Positions 45,143 to 53,338 of a stretch of 64,000 nt of DNA are shown here, piece by piece. The number at the start of each line of letters is the position of its first letter. Position 1 is the stretch's first letter. A model generated the notes under the pieces. That model searched no databases. It was given only the letters and a program-made list of their open reading frames with translations, and had not been told where the DNA came from. Both the position numbers and the translations under genes were made by a program. The DNA is from Gammaproteobacteria bacterium (GTDB taxonomy: Bacteria > Pseudomonadota > Gammaproteobacteria > JAURND01): positions 186,001 through 250,000 of the forward strand of contig DASZWJ010000028.1 of assembly GCA_035546635.1 (NCBI GenBank). Direction: 5' to 3'.

Positions 45143-46093
45143 ATGAAAAAAAAACTTGCATTTGTATTCCCTGGCCAGGGTTCGCAATCATTGACAATGT
45201 TGGGAGGATTTGAGAATCAGTTTCCGGTAGTCACAGAAACCTATCAGGCTGCATCAGATGCCCTCGGCTATGATCTTTGGGCTTTAGTGCAGCAGGGTCC
45301 TGAAATCCAGCTAAACCAGACTGAATTTACTCAACCTGCGCTATTGGTAGCTGGTGTAGCTTTGTGGCGATTATGGAAGCAGCATCCTGGGCAAGTGCCG
45401 GATTTTATGGCAGGTCATAGCCTGGGTGAATACACTGCGCTGGTGTGTGCGGGGGCAGTCGATTTTATTGCGGCAGTTACCTTGGTGGCCTTACGGGGTA
45501 AGTTGATGCAAGAAGCGGTAAGCCCCGGAAGAGGGGCTATGGCAGCGATTGTTGGTTTGGAAAATGATGTATTGTTAGATATTTGTCAGCATGCAGCACA
45601 AGGTCAAATATTATCTCCTGCGAATTATAATTCAATAGGCCAGACCGTATTAGCTGGAGAAGCGGAAGCGATTGCTCGGGCGATTGAACTTGCGCTCAAG
45701 GCGAAGGCTAAAATAGCCAAAATAATACCAGTGAGTGTGCCCTCCCATTGTGCGTTAATGCAACCGGCTGCTGAGCGGTTAGCTGAACATTTACAAAATG
45801 TCATGATTACCACCCCTGCTATTCCCGTGGTCAATAATGTGGATGTCGCTTGCTATGACCAGCCGGAGAAAATCCGTTCTGCTTTAGTTAGGCAATTATT
45901 TAGTCCAGTGCGTTGGGTGGAAACGGTGCAGTATCTGATTGCAGCGGGTGTAGATGGTATGATTGAGTGTGGCCCAGGTAAGGTATTAGCTGGCTTAAAT
46001 AAGCGCATTAACGCTGATGTGGAGACGCTCACCATAGCAACTCCTGAATCATTTCAAAGTGCATTAGAAAGAACAACAGCTCTCCCCCTTTGA
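45143..46093 (+). CDS. fabD: Malonyl-CoA-ACP transacylase FabD
   Basis: 316 residues from ATG 45143, six bases after GGAG; an in-frame ATG at 45137 touches the ribosome site. LAFVFPGQGSQSLTMLGG, then AGHSLGEYTALVCAGA with nucleophile Ser93, the acyl-binding Arg in ALRGKLMQEAV, and the His in PVSVPSHCALMQPAAE. Transfers malonyl from CoA to ACP. Length matches E. coli (309). The last codons and the stop (ALPL, CTCCCCCTTTGA) are part of a CCCCCTTTGATAAAGGGG repeat. Confidence 0.96.
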   Translation: MKKKLAFVFPGQGSQSLTMLGGFENQFPVVTETYQAASDALGYDLWALVQQGPEIQLNQTEFTQPALLVAGVALWRLWKQHPGQVPDFMAGHSLGEYTALVCAGAVDFIAAVTLVALRGKLMQEAVSPGRGAMAAIVGLENDVLLDICQHAAQGQILSPANYNSIGQTVLAGEAEAIARAIELALKAKAKIAKIIPVSVPSHCALMQPAAERLAEHLQNVMITTPAIPVVNNVDVACYDQPEKIRSALVRQLFSPVRWVETVQYLIAAGVDGMIECGPGKVLAGLNKRINADVETLTIATPESFQSALERTTALPL

Positions 46094-46154
46094 TAAAGGG
46101 GATATTTCCCTTTCTGTATCACTGTGATCTCTTTAATAACAAAAGGAAATCGAT

Positions 46155-46898
46155 ATGCCTTTAACAGGAAAAGTCGCATTAGTCACTGGAGCCAGCCGTG
46201 GGTTAGGGCAGGCAATTCTTTTACGGCTGGCTAAGGAAGGTGCGTTAGCTGTAGGCACAGCAACCACTGAAGCCGGTGCTGACGCCATTACTGCCAAGCT
46301 TGCCGATGAAGGTTATAAAGGTCATGGATTTGTCTTGGATGTGACTAATCAGGCTTCAATGGAGGCTATGTTAGCTGAAGTACAGTTAGCCTATGGGCTT
46401 CCTGCAATTTTAGTTAACAATGCCGGTGTACGACAGGATAACTTGTTGTTGAGAATGAGTGATGATGAATGGATGCAGGTGATAGAAACCAATCTAAATT
46501 CGATTTTTAGACTTTCTAAAGCCTGTGTGAAAGGCATGCTGAAGAATCGATGGGGTAGAATAATCAGTATAAGCTCAATTGCAGGGATTTCGGGGAATCC
46601 AGGTCAAGCTAACTATTCTGCTGCCAAGGCCGGTGTAATTGGATTTAGCAAATCTCTAGCGCAGGAAATTGCTTCGCGAAATATTACTGTCAATGTGGTG
46701 GCTCCAGGCTTTATTAACACTGATATGACCCGTAGTTTAACTGAAGAGCAAAAAAAAGCCATTTTGCCGAAAATTCCTATGGGTCGTGTGGGTGAACCTG
46801 AAGAAATTGCCGCTGCAGTGGCTTTTTTGGCTTCGGATGAGGCGGCATATATTACTGGTGTTACCTTGCATGTTAATGGTGGGATGTATATGGCTTAG
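46155..46898 (+). CDS. fabG: 3-oxoacyl-ACP reductase FabG
   Basis: A 247-residue short-chain dehydrogenase: NADPH-dependent reduction in fatty acid elongation. VALVTGASRGLGQAI binds the cofactor, VNNAGVRQDNLLLRM matches FabG, and the catalytic Ser141, Tyr154 and Lys158 lie in SSIAG and QANYSAAKAG. The C-terminus NVVAPGFINTDMT and AYITGVTLHVNGGMYM is canonical. AAAGGA precedes the ATG. Length matches E. coli (244). Confidence 0.96.
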   Translation: MPLTGKVALVTGASRGLGQAILLRLAKEGALAVGTATTEAGADAITAKLADEGYKGHGFVLDVTNQASMEAMLAEVQLAYGLPAILVNNAGVRQDNLLLRMSDDEWMQVIETNLNSIFRLSKACVKGMLKNRWGRIISISSIAGISGNPGQANYSAAKAGVIGFSKSLAQEIASRNITVNVVAPGFINTDMTRSLTEEQKKAILPKIPMGRVGEPEEIAAAVAFLASDEAAYITGVTLHVNGGMYMA

Positions 46899-47077
46899 CT
46901 TGATACCTATGGTATATGCTATTGGCTGTCAATTTTTCACTTGCAACTTAATGACTTTCGAATATACTTCATCGGCAGCGGCGATTATTCATCTCAGACT
47001 TCTCGTCAAAACTTTGAGGAGTCCCAAGATTTAAGAGATTGTCAGCGGGAAAAGGCGCAGTTTTTCTTCGTTAGAAG

Positions 47078-47097
47078 CGTAGGAAGTCTATCCTACG
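47078..47097 (+). promoter_or_regulatory. Hairpin in the acpP leader
   Basis: CGTAGGA (47078-47084) pairs with TCCTACG (47091-47097), 48 bases before the acpP ATG. The fabG-acpP gap (46899-47145) is long and should contain a separate acpP promoter, but I could not pick one with good spacing. Role of the hairpin is unknown. Confidence 0.3.
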
Positions 47098-47145
47098 TAA
47101 AATATAACAAATTGATTTTAAACATATTTTTAGAGGGATTATCAC

Positions 47146-47394
47146 ATGATTGCATCATCCATAGAATCACGGGTTATTAAAATTGTGAGTGAACAATTAG
47201 GAGTTGAAGAAAATAAGGTCACTGAAGAAGCTTCTTTTGTTGATGATTTAGGTGCGGATTCTCTGGATACCGTCGAGCTGGTTATGGCTTTTGAAGAAGA
47301 ATTCAACATGGAAATACCAGATGAAGAAGCTGAGAAAATCAAGACTGTAGGTGATGCGATCAATTATATCAAACAGCACATCAAAGCGGCTTAA
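47146..47394 (+). CDS. acpP: Acyl carrier protein
   Basis: An 82-residue acidic carrier protein. [22 protein letters not shown] contains Ser39, which takes the phosphopantetheine arm, in the standard DSL motif. [22 protein letters not shown] is helix III and IV. Length matches E. coli AcpP (78). The weak AGAGGGA ribosome site lies nine bases before ATG. Confidence 0.97.
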   Translation: MIASSIESRVIKIVSEQLGVEENKVTEEASFVDDLGADSLDTVELVMAFEEEFNMEIPDEEAEKIKTVGDAINYIKQHIKAA

Positions 47395-47572
47395 GCATAT
47401 ATATTGAATCCCGGATGTTCCATGCCGCTAAAGGTGGTCTTCTGTCGTCGCATGCTGACACGATAGAAAGAAATTTTTCAGGCACAGCTGGGAGCGTTTG
47501 CAACAGCATTAAATGCCTGAGTTGTTCCTATCTTCCACTGAAATAGCTGAACACACATTTGAGGAACTCATC

Positions 47573-48808
47573 TTGAAATCTGAAAGAAGGGTAGTAGTGA
47601 CAGGCATGGGGGCGTTAACCCCCCTGGGACTGTCCGTTAAAGAAACTTGGGATAATTTACTCAAAGGTAAAAGTGGTGTCATATTAATCGATACATTTGA
47701 TCCCAGTGCACTGAAAACACAGATTGGTGCTTTAGTGCGGAACTTTCATCCTGAGCAGTATTTATCTTCTAAAGACGCACATAAAGTTGATAGATTTATT
47801 CAATTTGGTTTTGTGGCAGCCAAAGAAGCTATTGAAGATTCAGGTCTAGCGATCACTGAGGAAAATTCGCCGCGAATAGGTGTGGCCATTGGCTCAGGGA
47901 TTGGTGGCCTACCATTAATTGAGAAAAATCATTCTGCTTTGCTACAGGGTGGTCCACGTAAAATTTCTCCTTTCTTCATACCCGGGGCTATTATCAATAT
48001 GGCAGCAGGTATGGTATCCATCAAATTTAATCTCAAAGGTCCTAATATTGCGATTGTGACGGCTTGTACCACAGGTGCGCATAATATAGGCCATGCAGCG
48101 CGCATGATTGCTTATGGTGATGCAGATGCGATGGTGGCAGGTGGCGTTGAGATGGCAACGACTGAATTGGGCGTAGGTGGATTTTCCGCTTCACGCGCGG
48201 TATCAGTCAGAAATGATGAACCTGAAAAAGCCAGCCGTCCTTGGGATAGAGATCGTGATGGTTTTGTTTTGGGCGAAGGAGCGGGTATCCTGGTGCTAGA
48301 AGAGTATGAACATGCGCGTCGACGTGGCGCTAAGATTTATGCAGAGCTGACGGGTTTTGGCATGAGTGGTGACGCTTACCACATGACTAGCCCAGGCGAA
48401 GATGGTACTGCTTTAGCAATGCGAAATACCTTGCAAGACGCTGGTGTAAATACCGGTGATATTGATTATATCAATGCCCATGCAACTTCCACACACGTAG
48501 GCGATTTGGCAGAAGCGCAAGCCATTAAGAAGGTTTTTGGTGCAGATGCTTATAAAATCCCTGTCAGCTCCACTAAATCTATGACGGGTCATCTACTAGG
48601 TGCGGCAGGTTCAGTGGAGGCTATTTTTGCAATTTTAGCCATACGCGACCAGATTGCTCCGGCGACAATTAATCTCGATAATCCAGATGAAGGCTGTGAT
48701 TTGGATTTTATTCCTCATTATGCACGTCCAATGAAAATCGATTTAGTGTTATCGAACTCATTCGGGTTTGGAGGCACAAATGGGTGTTTGATTTTTAAGC
48801 GGATGTGA
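47573..48808 (+). CDS. fabF: 3-oxoacyl-ACP synthase II FabF
   Basis: 411 residues from TTG 47573, with TGAGGAAC upstream; this gives the usual start ([21 protein letters not shown]) and the length of E. coli FabF (413). The frame also opens at ATG 47513, which would add 20 untypical residues and has no ribosome site. Catalytic Cys in [15 protein letters not shown], His in [15 protein letters not shown] and in [16 protein letters not shown]. Ends in [17 protein letters not shown], the Gly-rich family motif. Elongates acyl chains with malonyl-ACP. Confidence 0.95.
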   Translation: MKSERRVVVTGMGALTPLGLSVKETWDNLLKGKSGVILIDTFDPSALKTQIGALVRNFHPEQYLSSKDAHKVDRFIQFGFVAAKEAIEDSGLAITEENSPRIGVAIGSGIGGLPLIEKNHSALLQGGPRKISPFFIPGAIINMAAGMVSIKFNLKGPNIAIVTACTTGAHNIGHAARMIAYGDADAMVAGGVEMATTELGVGGFSASRAVSVRNDEPEKASRPWDRDRDGFVLGEGAGILVLEEYEHARRRGAKIYAELTGFGMSGDAYHMTSPGEDGTALAMRNTLQDAGVNTGDIDYINAHATSTHVGDLAEAQAIKKVFGADAYKIPVSSTKSMTGHLLGAAGSVEAIFAILAIRDQIAPATINLDNPDEGCDLDFIPHYARPMKIDLVLSNSFGFGGTNGCLIFKRM

Positions 48809-48903
48809 GCACTCTAACTTCCTTTTTCACAAAGGGAACGTTATTGGATAATTCTGCTTATGGAATCATCATTTGGTTAATATAGAGCATTAACCTAAAT
48901 TTG

Positions 48904-49026
48904 AGTGCGCGCCGCCTGAGATCCCGCGATCAAGTCGCGGGATGACGTAGCTTAGGGGATAGCAAAAGCTATCCAAAATGCTCGTCATCCCGCGACTTGA
49001 TCGCGGGATCTCAGGCGGCGCGCACT
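48904..49026. repeat. Perfect 44-bp inverted repeat between fabF and mltG
   Basis: The left arm (48904-48947, starts AGTGCGCGCCGCCTGAGATC) and right arm (48983-49026, ends GATCTCAGGCGGCGCGCACT) match at all 44 positions. The inner part CCCGCGATCAAGTCGCGGGATGACG is a common Gram-negative-type repeat, itself containing GCGACTTGATCGC. The 35-base loop has GGATAGC/GCTATCC. The arms are clearly more GC-rich than the surroundings. Confidence 0.92.
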
Positions 49027-49050
49027 AAGGGTAGCAAGGCAAGAAGAGAA

Positions 49051-49105
49051 GTAATTATTCTAGCACATTGCTAAGAGTCACTTCCGTCCTGTGGTGAATA
49101 GTTAC
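49051..49105 (+). repeat. F1 repeat, internally deleted copy
   Basis: Left end GTAATTATTCTAGCACATTG (49051-49070) joined directly to right end CCGTCCTGTGGTGAATAGTTAC (49084-49105). Both ends match 11073-11245 but about 115 bases of the centre are missing. Upstream of mltG. Confidence 0.65.
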
Positions 49106-49219
49106 GAAAATTATTTAGCCTCCAATCTAGTTCTAAATTGTGTATACTGTCCAAATTCATCACTAAAAGATAGCAATACCTATTTGATACGTAGAATAAA
49201 CTTCTAACTAGAGAATACT

Positions 49220-50341
49220 ATGCGGCGTTGGCTCTTGGCTGGTTTTTTGTGTGTGATATTATTGGCGCTGCTGATTATTGGCTGGTTGAGCTACCGCTTC
49301 TTTTATGTACCTATCTCCACAGCTAGCCAACCGACCTTATATATAGTTTCCCCGGGCGAAACTATCAGTCAATTGGCCTTTAATCTCCATCAAAAAGATA
49401 AACTGCCCGATCCTCGTTTCTTTCTACTCATGGCAAAATTACATGGCCATGTCCACTCCATAAGATCCGGTGAATATCTACTGCCTGTCGATATAACTCC
49501 GAGGCGGTTATTGCAAAAAATTAACAAAGGTGATGTATTGTTGCATAAAATCACTTTTGTCGAAGGTTGGACTTTTAATCAAGTCATGCGAGCAATCAAT
49601 GCTAATCCCTACCTGCAACATACTTTACAAAATAAAGATCCCCAAACGATTATGCAAACACTGGGATTATCCCCAGAAAATCCCGAGGGCATGTTCTACC
49701 CAGATACCTATCTTTTTGCTTTAGGTACCAAAGATACCAAGATTTTGCATATGTCCTACCAATTAATGCAGAAAAGGCTACAACATCTCTGGTCACAACG
49801 CGCGGCAAACGTACCTTACCAACAACCTTATGAAGCTCTGATTGTCGCTTCCATGATTGAGAAAGAATCTGCACAGGCTAAAGAACGGCCTTTGATTGCC
49901 GGCGTTATTTTGCGTCGTTTGAAAATAGGTATGCGTTTGCAGATTGATGCAACAGTGATTTATGGTATGGGTCAGAATTATTCTGGTGCCATCACACGCA
50001 AAGACTTACAAACGGATACCCCTTATAATACTTATACCCGAGCAGGTTTGCCGCCTACGCCTATTGCGATGCCAAGTTATACGGCAATTAAGGCAGCGTT
50101 ACATCCACAGGGTGATAAGGCATTATATTATGTGGCCAAAGGTGATGGCAGTCATATCTTTACTGATAATTTGCAAGCACATCATAATGCAGTAGCTGCT
50201 TGGCTGTTACCAAAAACCGCGCTGTCGTATGCTTTATCACGGCGCTGTGTATCTGCCGCATTGATGCTGAATTACTTGAAATTATTGGCAGGCAATTCAT
50301 TATCATTTACCCCCTTTGAAAAAAAGGGGGGGTACAACTAA
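49220..50341 (+). CDS. mltG: Endolytic transglycosylase MltG, repeat-extended
   Basis: A 373-residue inner-membrane protein that cuts nascent glycan strands. One N-terminal membrane segment (LLAGFLCVILLALLIIGWL), a LysM-like/YceG region (YIVSPGETISQLAFNLHQKD), and the catalytic domain with Glu214 in VASMIEKESAQ, LQIDATVIYGMG, PYNTYTRAGLPPTPI and ALYYVAKGDGSHIFT. The normal end is AHHNAVAAWL; the extra 40 residues end in FTPFEKKGGYN, from a CCCCTTTGAAAAAAAGGGGG repeat at 50310-50333. Precedes tmk as in E. coli; pabC, often before mltG, is absent. Confidence 0.93.
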   Translation: MRRWLLAGFLCVILLALLIIGWLSYRFFYVPISTASQPTLYIVSPGETISQLAFNLHQKDKLPDPRFFLLMAKLHGHVHSIRSGEYLLPVDITPRRLLQKINKGDVLLHKITFVEGWTFNQVMRAINANPYLQHTLQNKDPQTIMQTLGLSPENPEGMFYPDTYLFALGTKDTKILHMSYQLMQKRLQHLWSQRAANVPYQQPYEALIVASMIEKESAQAKERPLIAGVILRRLKIGMRLQIDATVIYGMGQNYSGAITRKDLQTDTPYNTYTRAGLPPTPIAMPSYTAIKAALHPQGDKALYYVAKGDGSHIFTDNLQAHHNAVAAWLLPKTALSYALSRRCVSAALMLNYLKLLAGNSLSFTPFEKKGGYN

Positions 50342-50353
50342 CAAGAGAAATTC

Positions 50354-50998
50354 ATGGCCAAAAAAAGTTATTTCATTACCATTGAAGGAATAGAAGGTGC
50401 AGGTAAAAGCACCGCCATGCAATATCTACAGCAATTATTGGTACAAGCACATATTCCACATTGTGTCACACGGGAGCCGGGTGGCACGGAGATTGCTGAA
50501 GAAATACGACATGTGCTGCTTAAACATTATACCGAAGTGATGGGCGCAGATACGGAATTATTATTGATGTTTGCCAGTCGTGCGCAGCATATTGCCCGTG
50601 TTATTCTACCGGCATTACAGACAGGCCAATGGGTATTATGTGATCGCTTTACCGATGCCACTTATGCTTACCAGGGTGGTGGACGGGGTATACTCCCTGA
50701 GCGTATCCTGCAAATTGAACAATGGGTGCAGGGTGGTTTAAGGCCAGATTATGTGTTTTTATTGGATGTGCCAGCGGAGGTTGGGTTAAAACGCATAAAG
50801 AAACGTTCCGCAGAAGATCGCATTGAACAAGAAAAATCATTATTCTTTGAAAGAGTGAGGCAAATCTATTTGTCTCGGGCTAGTGCGTTCCCAGCGCGCT
50901 ATAAAGTGATTGATGCCAGTTTGGAATTAGCACAAGTTCAGGAGAGAATACGTGCTGAAATGGAGTTAATTTTAACCGCTGATTCTCAAGGAGAGTAA
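50354..50998 (+). CDS. tmk: Thymidylate kinase
   Basis: A 214-residue dTMP kinase. ITIEGIEGAGKSTAMQYL is the P-loop; TREPGGTEIAEEIRHVLL, LLLMFASRAQHIARVI, VLCDRFTDATYAYQGGGRGI (DRF/Y motif) and FLLDVPAEVGLKRI (lid) follow. Length matches E. coli (213). It begins 13 bases after mltG; holB, its usual partner, is not next to it, and scpA follows. Confidence 0.96.
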   Translation: MAKKSYFITIEGIEGAGKSTAMQYLQQLLVQAHIPHCVTREPGGTEIAEEIRHVLLKHYTEVMGADTELLLMFASRAQHIARVILPALQTGQWVLCDRFTDATYAYQGGGRGILPERILQIEQWVQGGLRPDYVFLLDVPAEVGLKRIKKRSAEDRIEQEKSLFFERVRQIYLSRASAFPARYKVIDASLELAQVQERIRAEMELILTADSQGE

Positions 50999-51001
50999 GA
51001 G

Positions 51002-51820
51002 TTGAGCGAAACTGACCTACAGACTGCCATAGCTGCGCCTGAATCTGTGCCGTTTGCAGTCGTGCGCGGTGAAGCTGTGACCGTTCTGCCGCATGATTTA
51101 TATATTCCTCCTGACGCTTTAGAAGTTTTTTTAGAGGCATTCGAAGGTCCTCTGGATCTTTTATTGTATCTGATTAAAAAACAGAACTTGGATATTCTGG
51201 ATATTCCTATTGCGGAAATCACCCGCCAATATCAACAATATATTGAAATGATGCAGGTGTTGAAGCTGGAGTTGGCAGCGGAATATTTGCTGATGGGTGC
51301 TGTGCTGGCAGAAATCAAATCACGATTATTGCTGCCACGCCCGGAAAGTCTTAACGAAGAGGAAGATCCACGTGCAGAATTGGTGCGCCGCTTGAAAGAG
51401 TATGAGCTGTATAAACAGGCTGCTGAAGGTTTGGATGCATTACCCAGATTAGAACGTGATATTTTATTAGCATCGGTGCCTGAACCTGATACAAATGTGG
51501 CAAGGCCTTTGCCGCAGCTAGAGCTAAGAGAGTTGTTGCTTACTTTGGCTGAAGTTTTACAACGTGCCAAGTGGCGTATGCCGCATTTAATTTCTAAAGA
51601 GGTGTTGTCTGTCAGAGAGCGGATGACACAAATTCTGCAAAAGTTGACGGATACGGACTTTACTCCATTTCAACAGCTACTTGATTATGCGGAGGGACGC
51701 TTAGGGGTAGTTGTGACCCTGTCGGCTATTTTGGAATTGCTTAAACAGAGCACTATTGAAATTATTCAGGCGCAAGCGTTTGCGCCGATTCATGTTAAAA
51801 TGCTTAATTCCGCCCTTTAA
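51002..51820 (+). CDS. scpA: Segregation and condensation protein ScpA
   Basis: A 272-residue kleisin from TTG 51002, with AAGGAGAG upstream. The core FEGPLDLLLYLIKKQNLDILDIPIAEITRQYQQYI is the ScpA signature; VVTLSAILELLKQSTIEIIQAQAFAPI is the C-terminal winged helix that binds the SMC head. Chromosome condensation with SMC/ScpB. The last codons and stop (NSAL, GCCCTTTAA) lie in a CCCTTTAAAAAAGGG palindrome. Close to family length. Confidence 0.94.
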   Translation: MSETDLQTAIAAPESVPFAVVRGEAVTVLPHDLYIPPDALEVFLEAFEGPLDLLLYLIKKQNLDILDIPIAEITRQYQQYIEMMQVLKLELAAEYLLMGAVLAEIKSRLLLPRPESLNEEEDPRAELVRRLKEYELYKQAAEGLDALPRLERDILLASVPEPDTNVARPLPQLELRELLLTLAEVLQRAKWRMPHLISKEVLSVRERMTQILQKLTDTDFTPFQQLLDYAEGRLGVVVTLSAILELLKQSTIEIIQAQAFAPIHVKMLNSAL

Positions 51821-51854
51821 AAAAGGGTGAAAGACTCCTTTTTGAGAAAACATT

Positions 51855-52478
51855 ATGCCTTTACCAAAAGACCAGATTAAATCCATATTAGAAGCTGCCA
51901 TTCTCAGTGCCTCAGAGCCAGTTAGCCTTGAGCGTCTATCTCAGCTGTTTGCAGAAGATGAAGCATTGACGGCTATGCAGCTACGTGAAATTCTGCAGGA
52001 AATGGCGGAAGATTGTGGTGTTCGTGGTGTAGAGCTAAAGGAAGTTGCCAGTGGATTTCGCTATCAAGTTAAGACTGAGGTCATTCCTTGGTTGATGCGC
52101 TGGATAGAGGAGCGTCCGGCACGTTATTCACGCGCCTTGCTGGAAACTCTGGCATTAATTGTTTACCGCCAACCGATCACCCGTGCTGAAATCGAAGAAG
52201 TACGTGGTGTTGCTGTTAGTAGCACCATTATGCGTACTTTGCTGGAGCGTGAATGGGTCAAGGTGCTTGGCCACCGTGATTTACCTGGTAGACCGGCATT
52301 ATATGGTACGACTAAACAATTTCTAGATTATTTCAATTTAAAAAGCCTAACAGAGTTACCGCCCTTGGCTGATATAGCAACTGAACTGCAAAACCTGGAA
52401 GGGGCTGAGCAGATGCTTCTGGAGCTAAAAGCGCAGACAGTGCCGGTTGTGGCGGAGCCAGATGTGATTACCGTTTAG
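51855..52478 (+). CDS. scpB: Segregation and condensation protein ScpB
   Basis: A 207-residue protein with two winged helices: IKSILEAAILSASEPVSLERLSQLF and RYSRALLETLALIVYRQPITRAEIEEVRGVAVSSTIMRTLLEREWV. Conserved motifs GFRYQV and GRPALYGTT are present. It dimerises on ScpA in the SMC complex. Gene order scpA-scpB-rluB is standard in gammaproteobacteria. It ends 17 bases before rluB. Confidence 0.95.
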   Translation: MPLPKDQIKSILEAAILSASEPVSLERLSQLFAEDEALTAMQLREILQEMAEDCGVRGVELKEVASGFRYQVKTEVIPWLMRWIEERPARYSRALLETLALIVYRQPITRAEIEEVRGVAVSSTIMRTLLEREWVKVLGHRDLPGRPALYGTTKQFLDYFNLKSLTELPPLADIATELQNLEGAEQMLLELKAQTVPVVAEPDVITV

Positions 52479-52495
52479 CGACTTTAAAAATATTT

Positions 52496-53215
52496 ATGCT
52501 TTCTTCAGAAAAACTCCAAAAAATTTTAGCTAAGCGCGGCCTAGGTTCACGTCGGGAAATAGAGCGTTGGATTGCAGCAGGTCGCATCACTGTTGACGGT
52601 CATACGGCTAAGTTAGGTGATAGAGCGGATGACAACGCCAACATTCAGATAGATGGCAAACCGATCAAACCAGCTGCAGTTAACAACACTGAGGTGCTGA
52701 TCTACCATAAACCCGAAGGCGAAGTTTGCACCCGTCATGATCCTGAAGGTCGACCCACGGTATTTGATCGCTTGCCTTCGCCTTCATGTGGTCGTTGGGT
52801 CATGGTTGGACGTCTGGATTACAATACTTCAGGATTACTTTTATTTACCAATAATGGTGAACTGGCCAATCAATTAATGCATCCTAAATTTCATTTGCGC
52901 CGAGTTTATGCTGTGCGGGTTTATGGGACAGTAGATGCAGCAGTCCTCTTAAGATTGCAGAACAATGTCTCGCTGGAAGATGGTGACGCGCATTTTGATA
53001 CGCTGGAATTTATGGGGGGTGAAGGGCGTAATCAATGGTATCAAGTTAGCATCAGCATAGGTAAAAATCGCATTGTCAGAAGACTTTGGGAGTCTCAAAA
53101 TATTCAGGTTAATCGGTTGAGGCGGATTAGTTTTGGTAACATCATTTTACCTCGATCATTGCTGGCAGGTCAGAGTCGGTTATTGACTGCACATGAAATA
53201 AAAAGCTTGTACTGA
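52496..53215 (+). CDS. rluB: 23S rRNA pseudouridine synthase RluB
   Basis: 239 residues. An S4 RNA-binding domain opens it (EKLQKILAKRGLGSRREIERWIAAGRITVDG), then the catalytic domain with GRLDYNTSGLLLFTNNGELA (catalytic Asp) and IGKNRIVRRLWESQNIQVNRLRRISFG. This R/L-D-x-x-T-x-G-L-L-x-F signature defines the RsuA/RluB/E/F group; context after scpB makes RluB likely (modifies U2605). Shorter than E. coli RluB, lacking the long basic C-terminal tail. Confidence 0.92.
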   Translation: MLSSEKLQKILAKRGLGSRREIERWIAAGRITVDGHTAKLGDRADDNANIQIDGKPIKPAAVNNTEVLIYHKPEGEVCTRHDPEGRPTVFDRLPSPSCGRWVMVGRLDYNTSGLLLFTNNGELANQLMHPKFHLRRVYAVRVYGTVDAAVLLRLQNNVSLEDGDAHFDTLEFMGGEGRNQWYQVSISIGKNRIVRRLWESQNIQVNRLRRISFGNIILPRSLLAGQSRLLTAHEIKSLY

Positions 53216-53262
53216 GCAAAGCAGGGGTTATAAAAAAATAGTATTTTTTGGGGTGGGAGAGA

Positions 53263-53291
53263 TTGGCAAAACACCACTTAGATACTATAAT
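53263..53291 (+). promoter_or_regulatory. Sigma-70 promoter of the peptide-export island
   Basis: TTGGCA (53263-53268), exactly 17 bases, then TATAAT (53286-53291). Transcription should start near 53298, ahead of the exporter ATG at 53339. The upstream gap to rluB holds nothing else. Confidence 0.6.
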
Positions 53292-53338
53292 TATGAAATA
53301 TTTTTATGGAATAGTTAGAACCCCTCCACCCCGCATGG

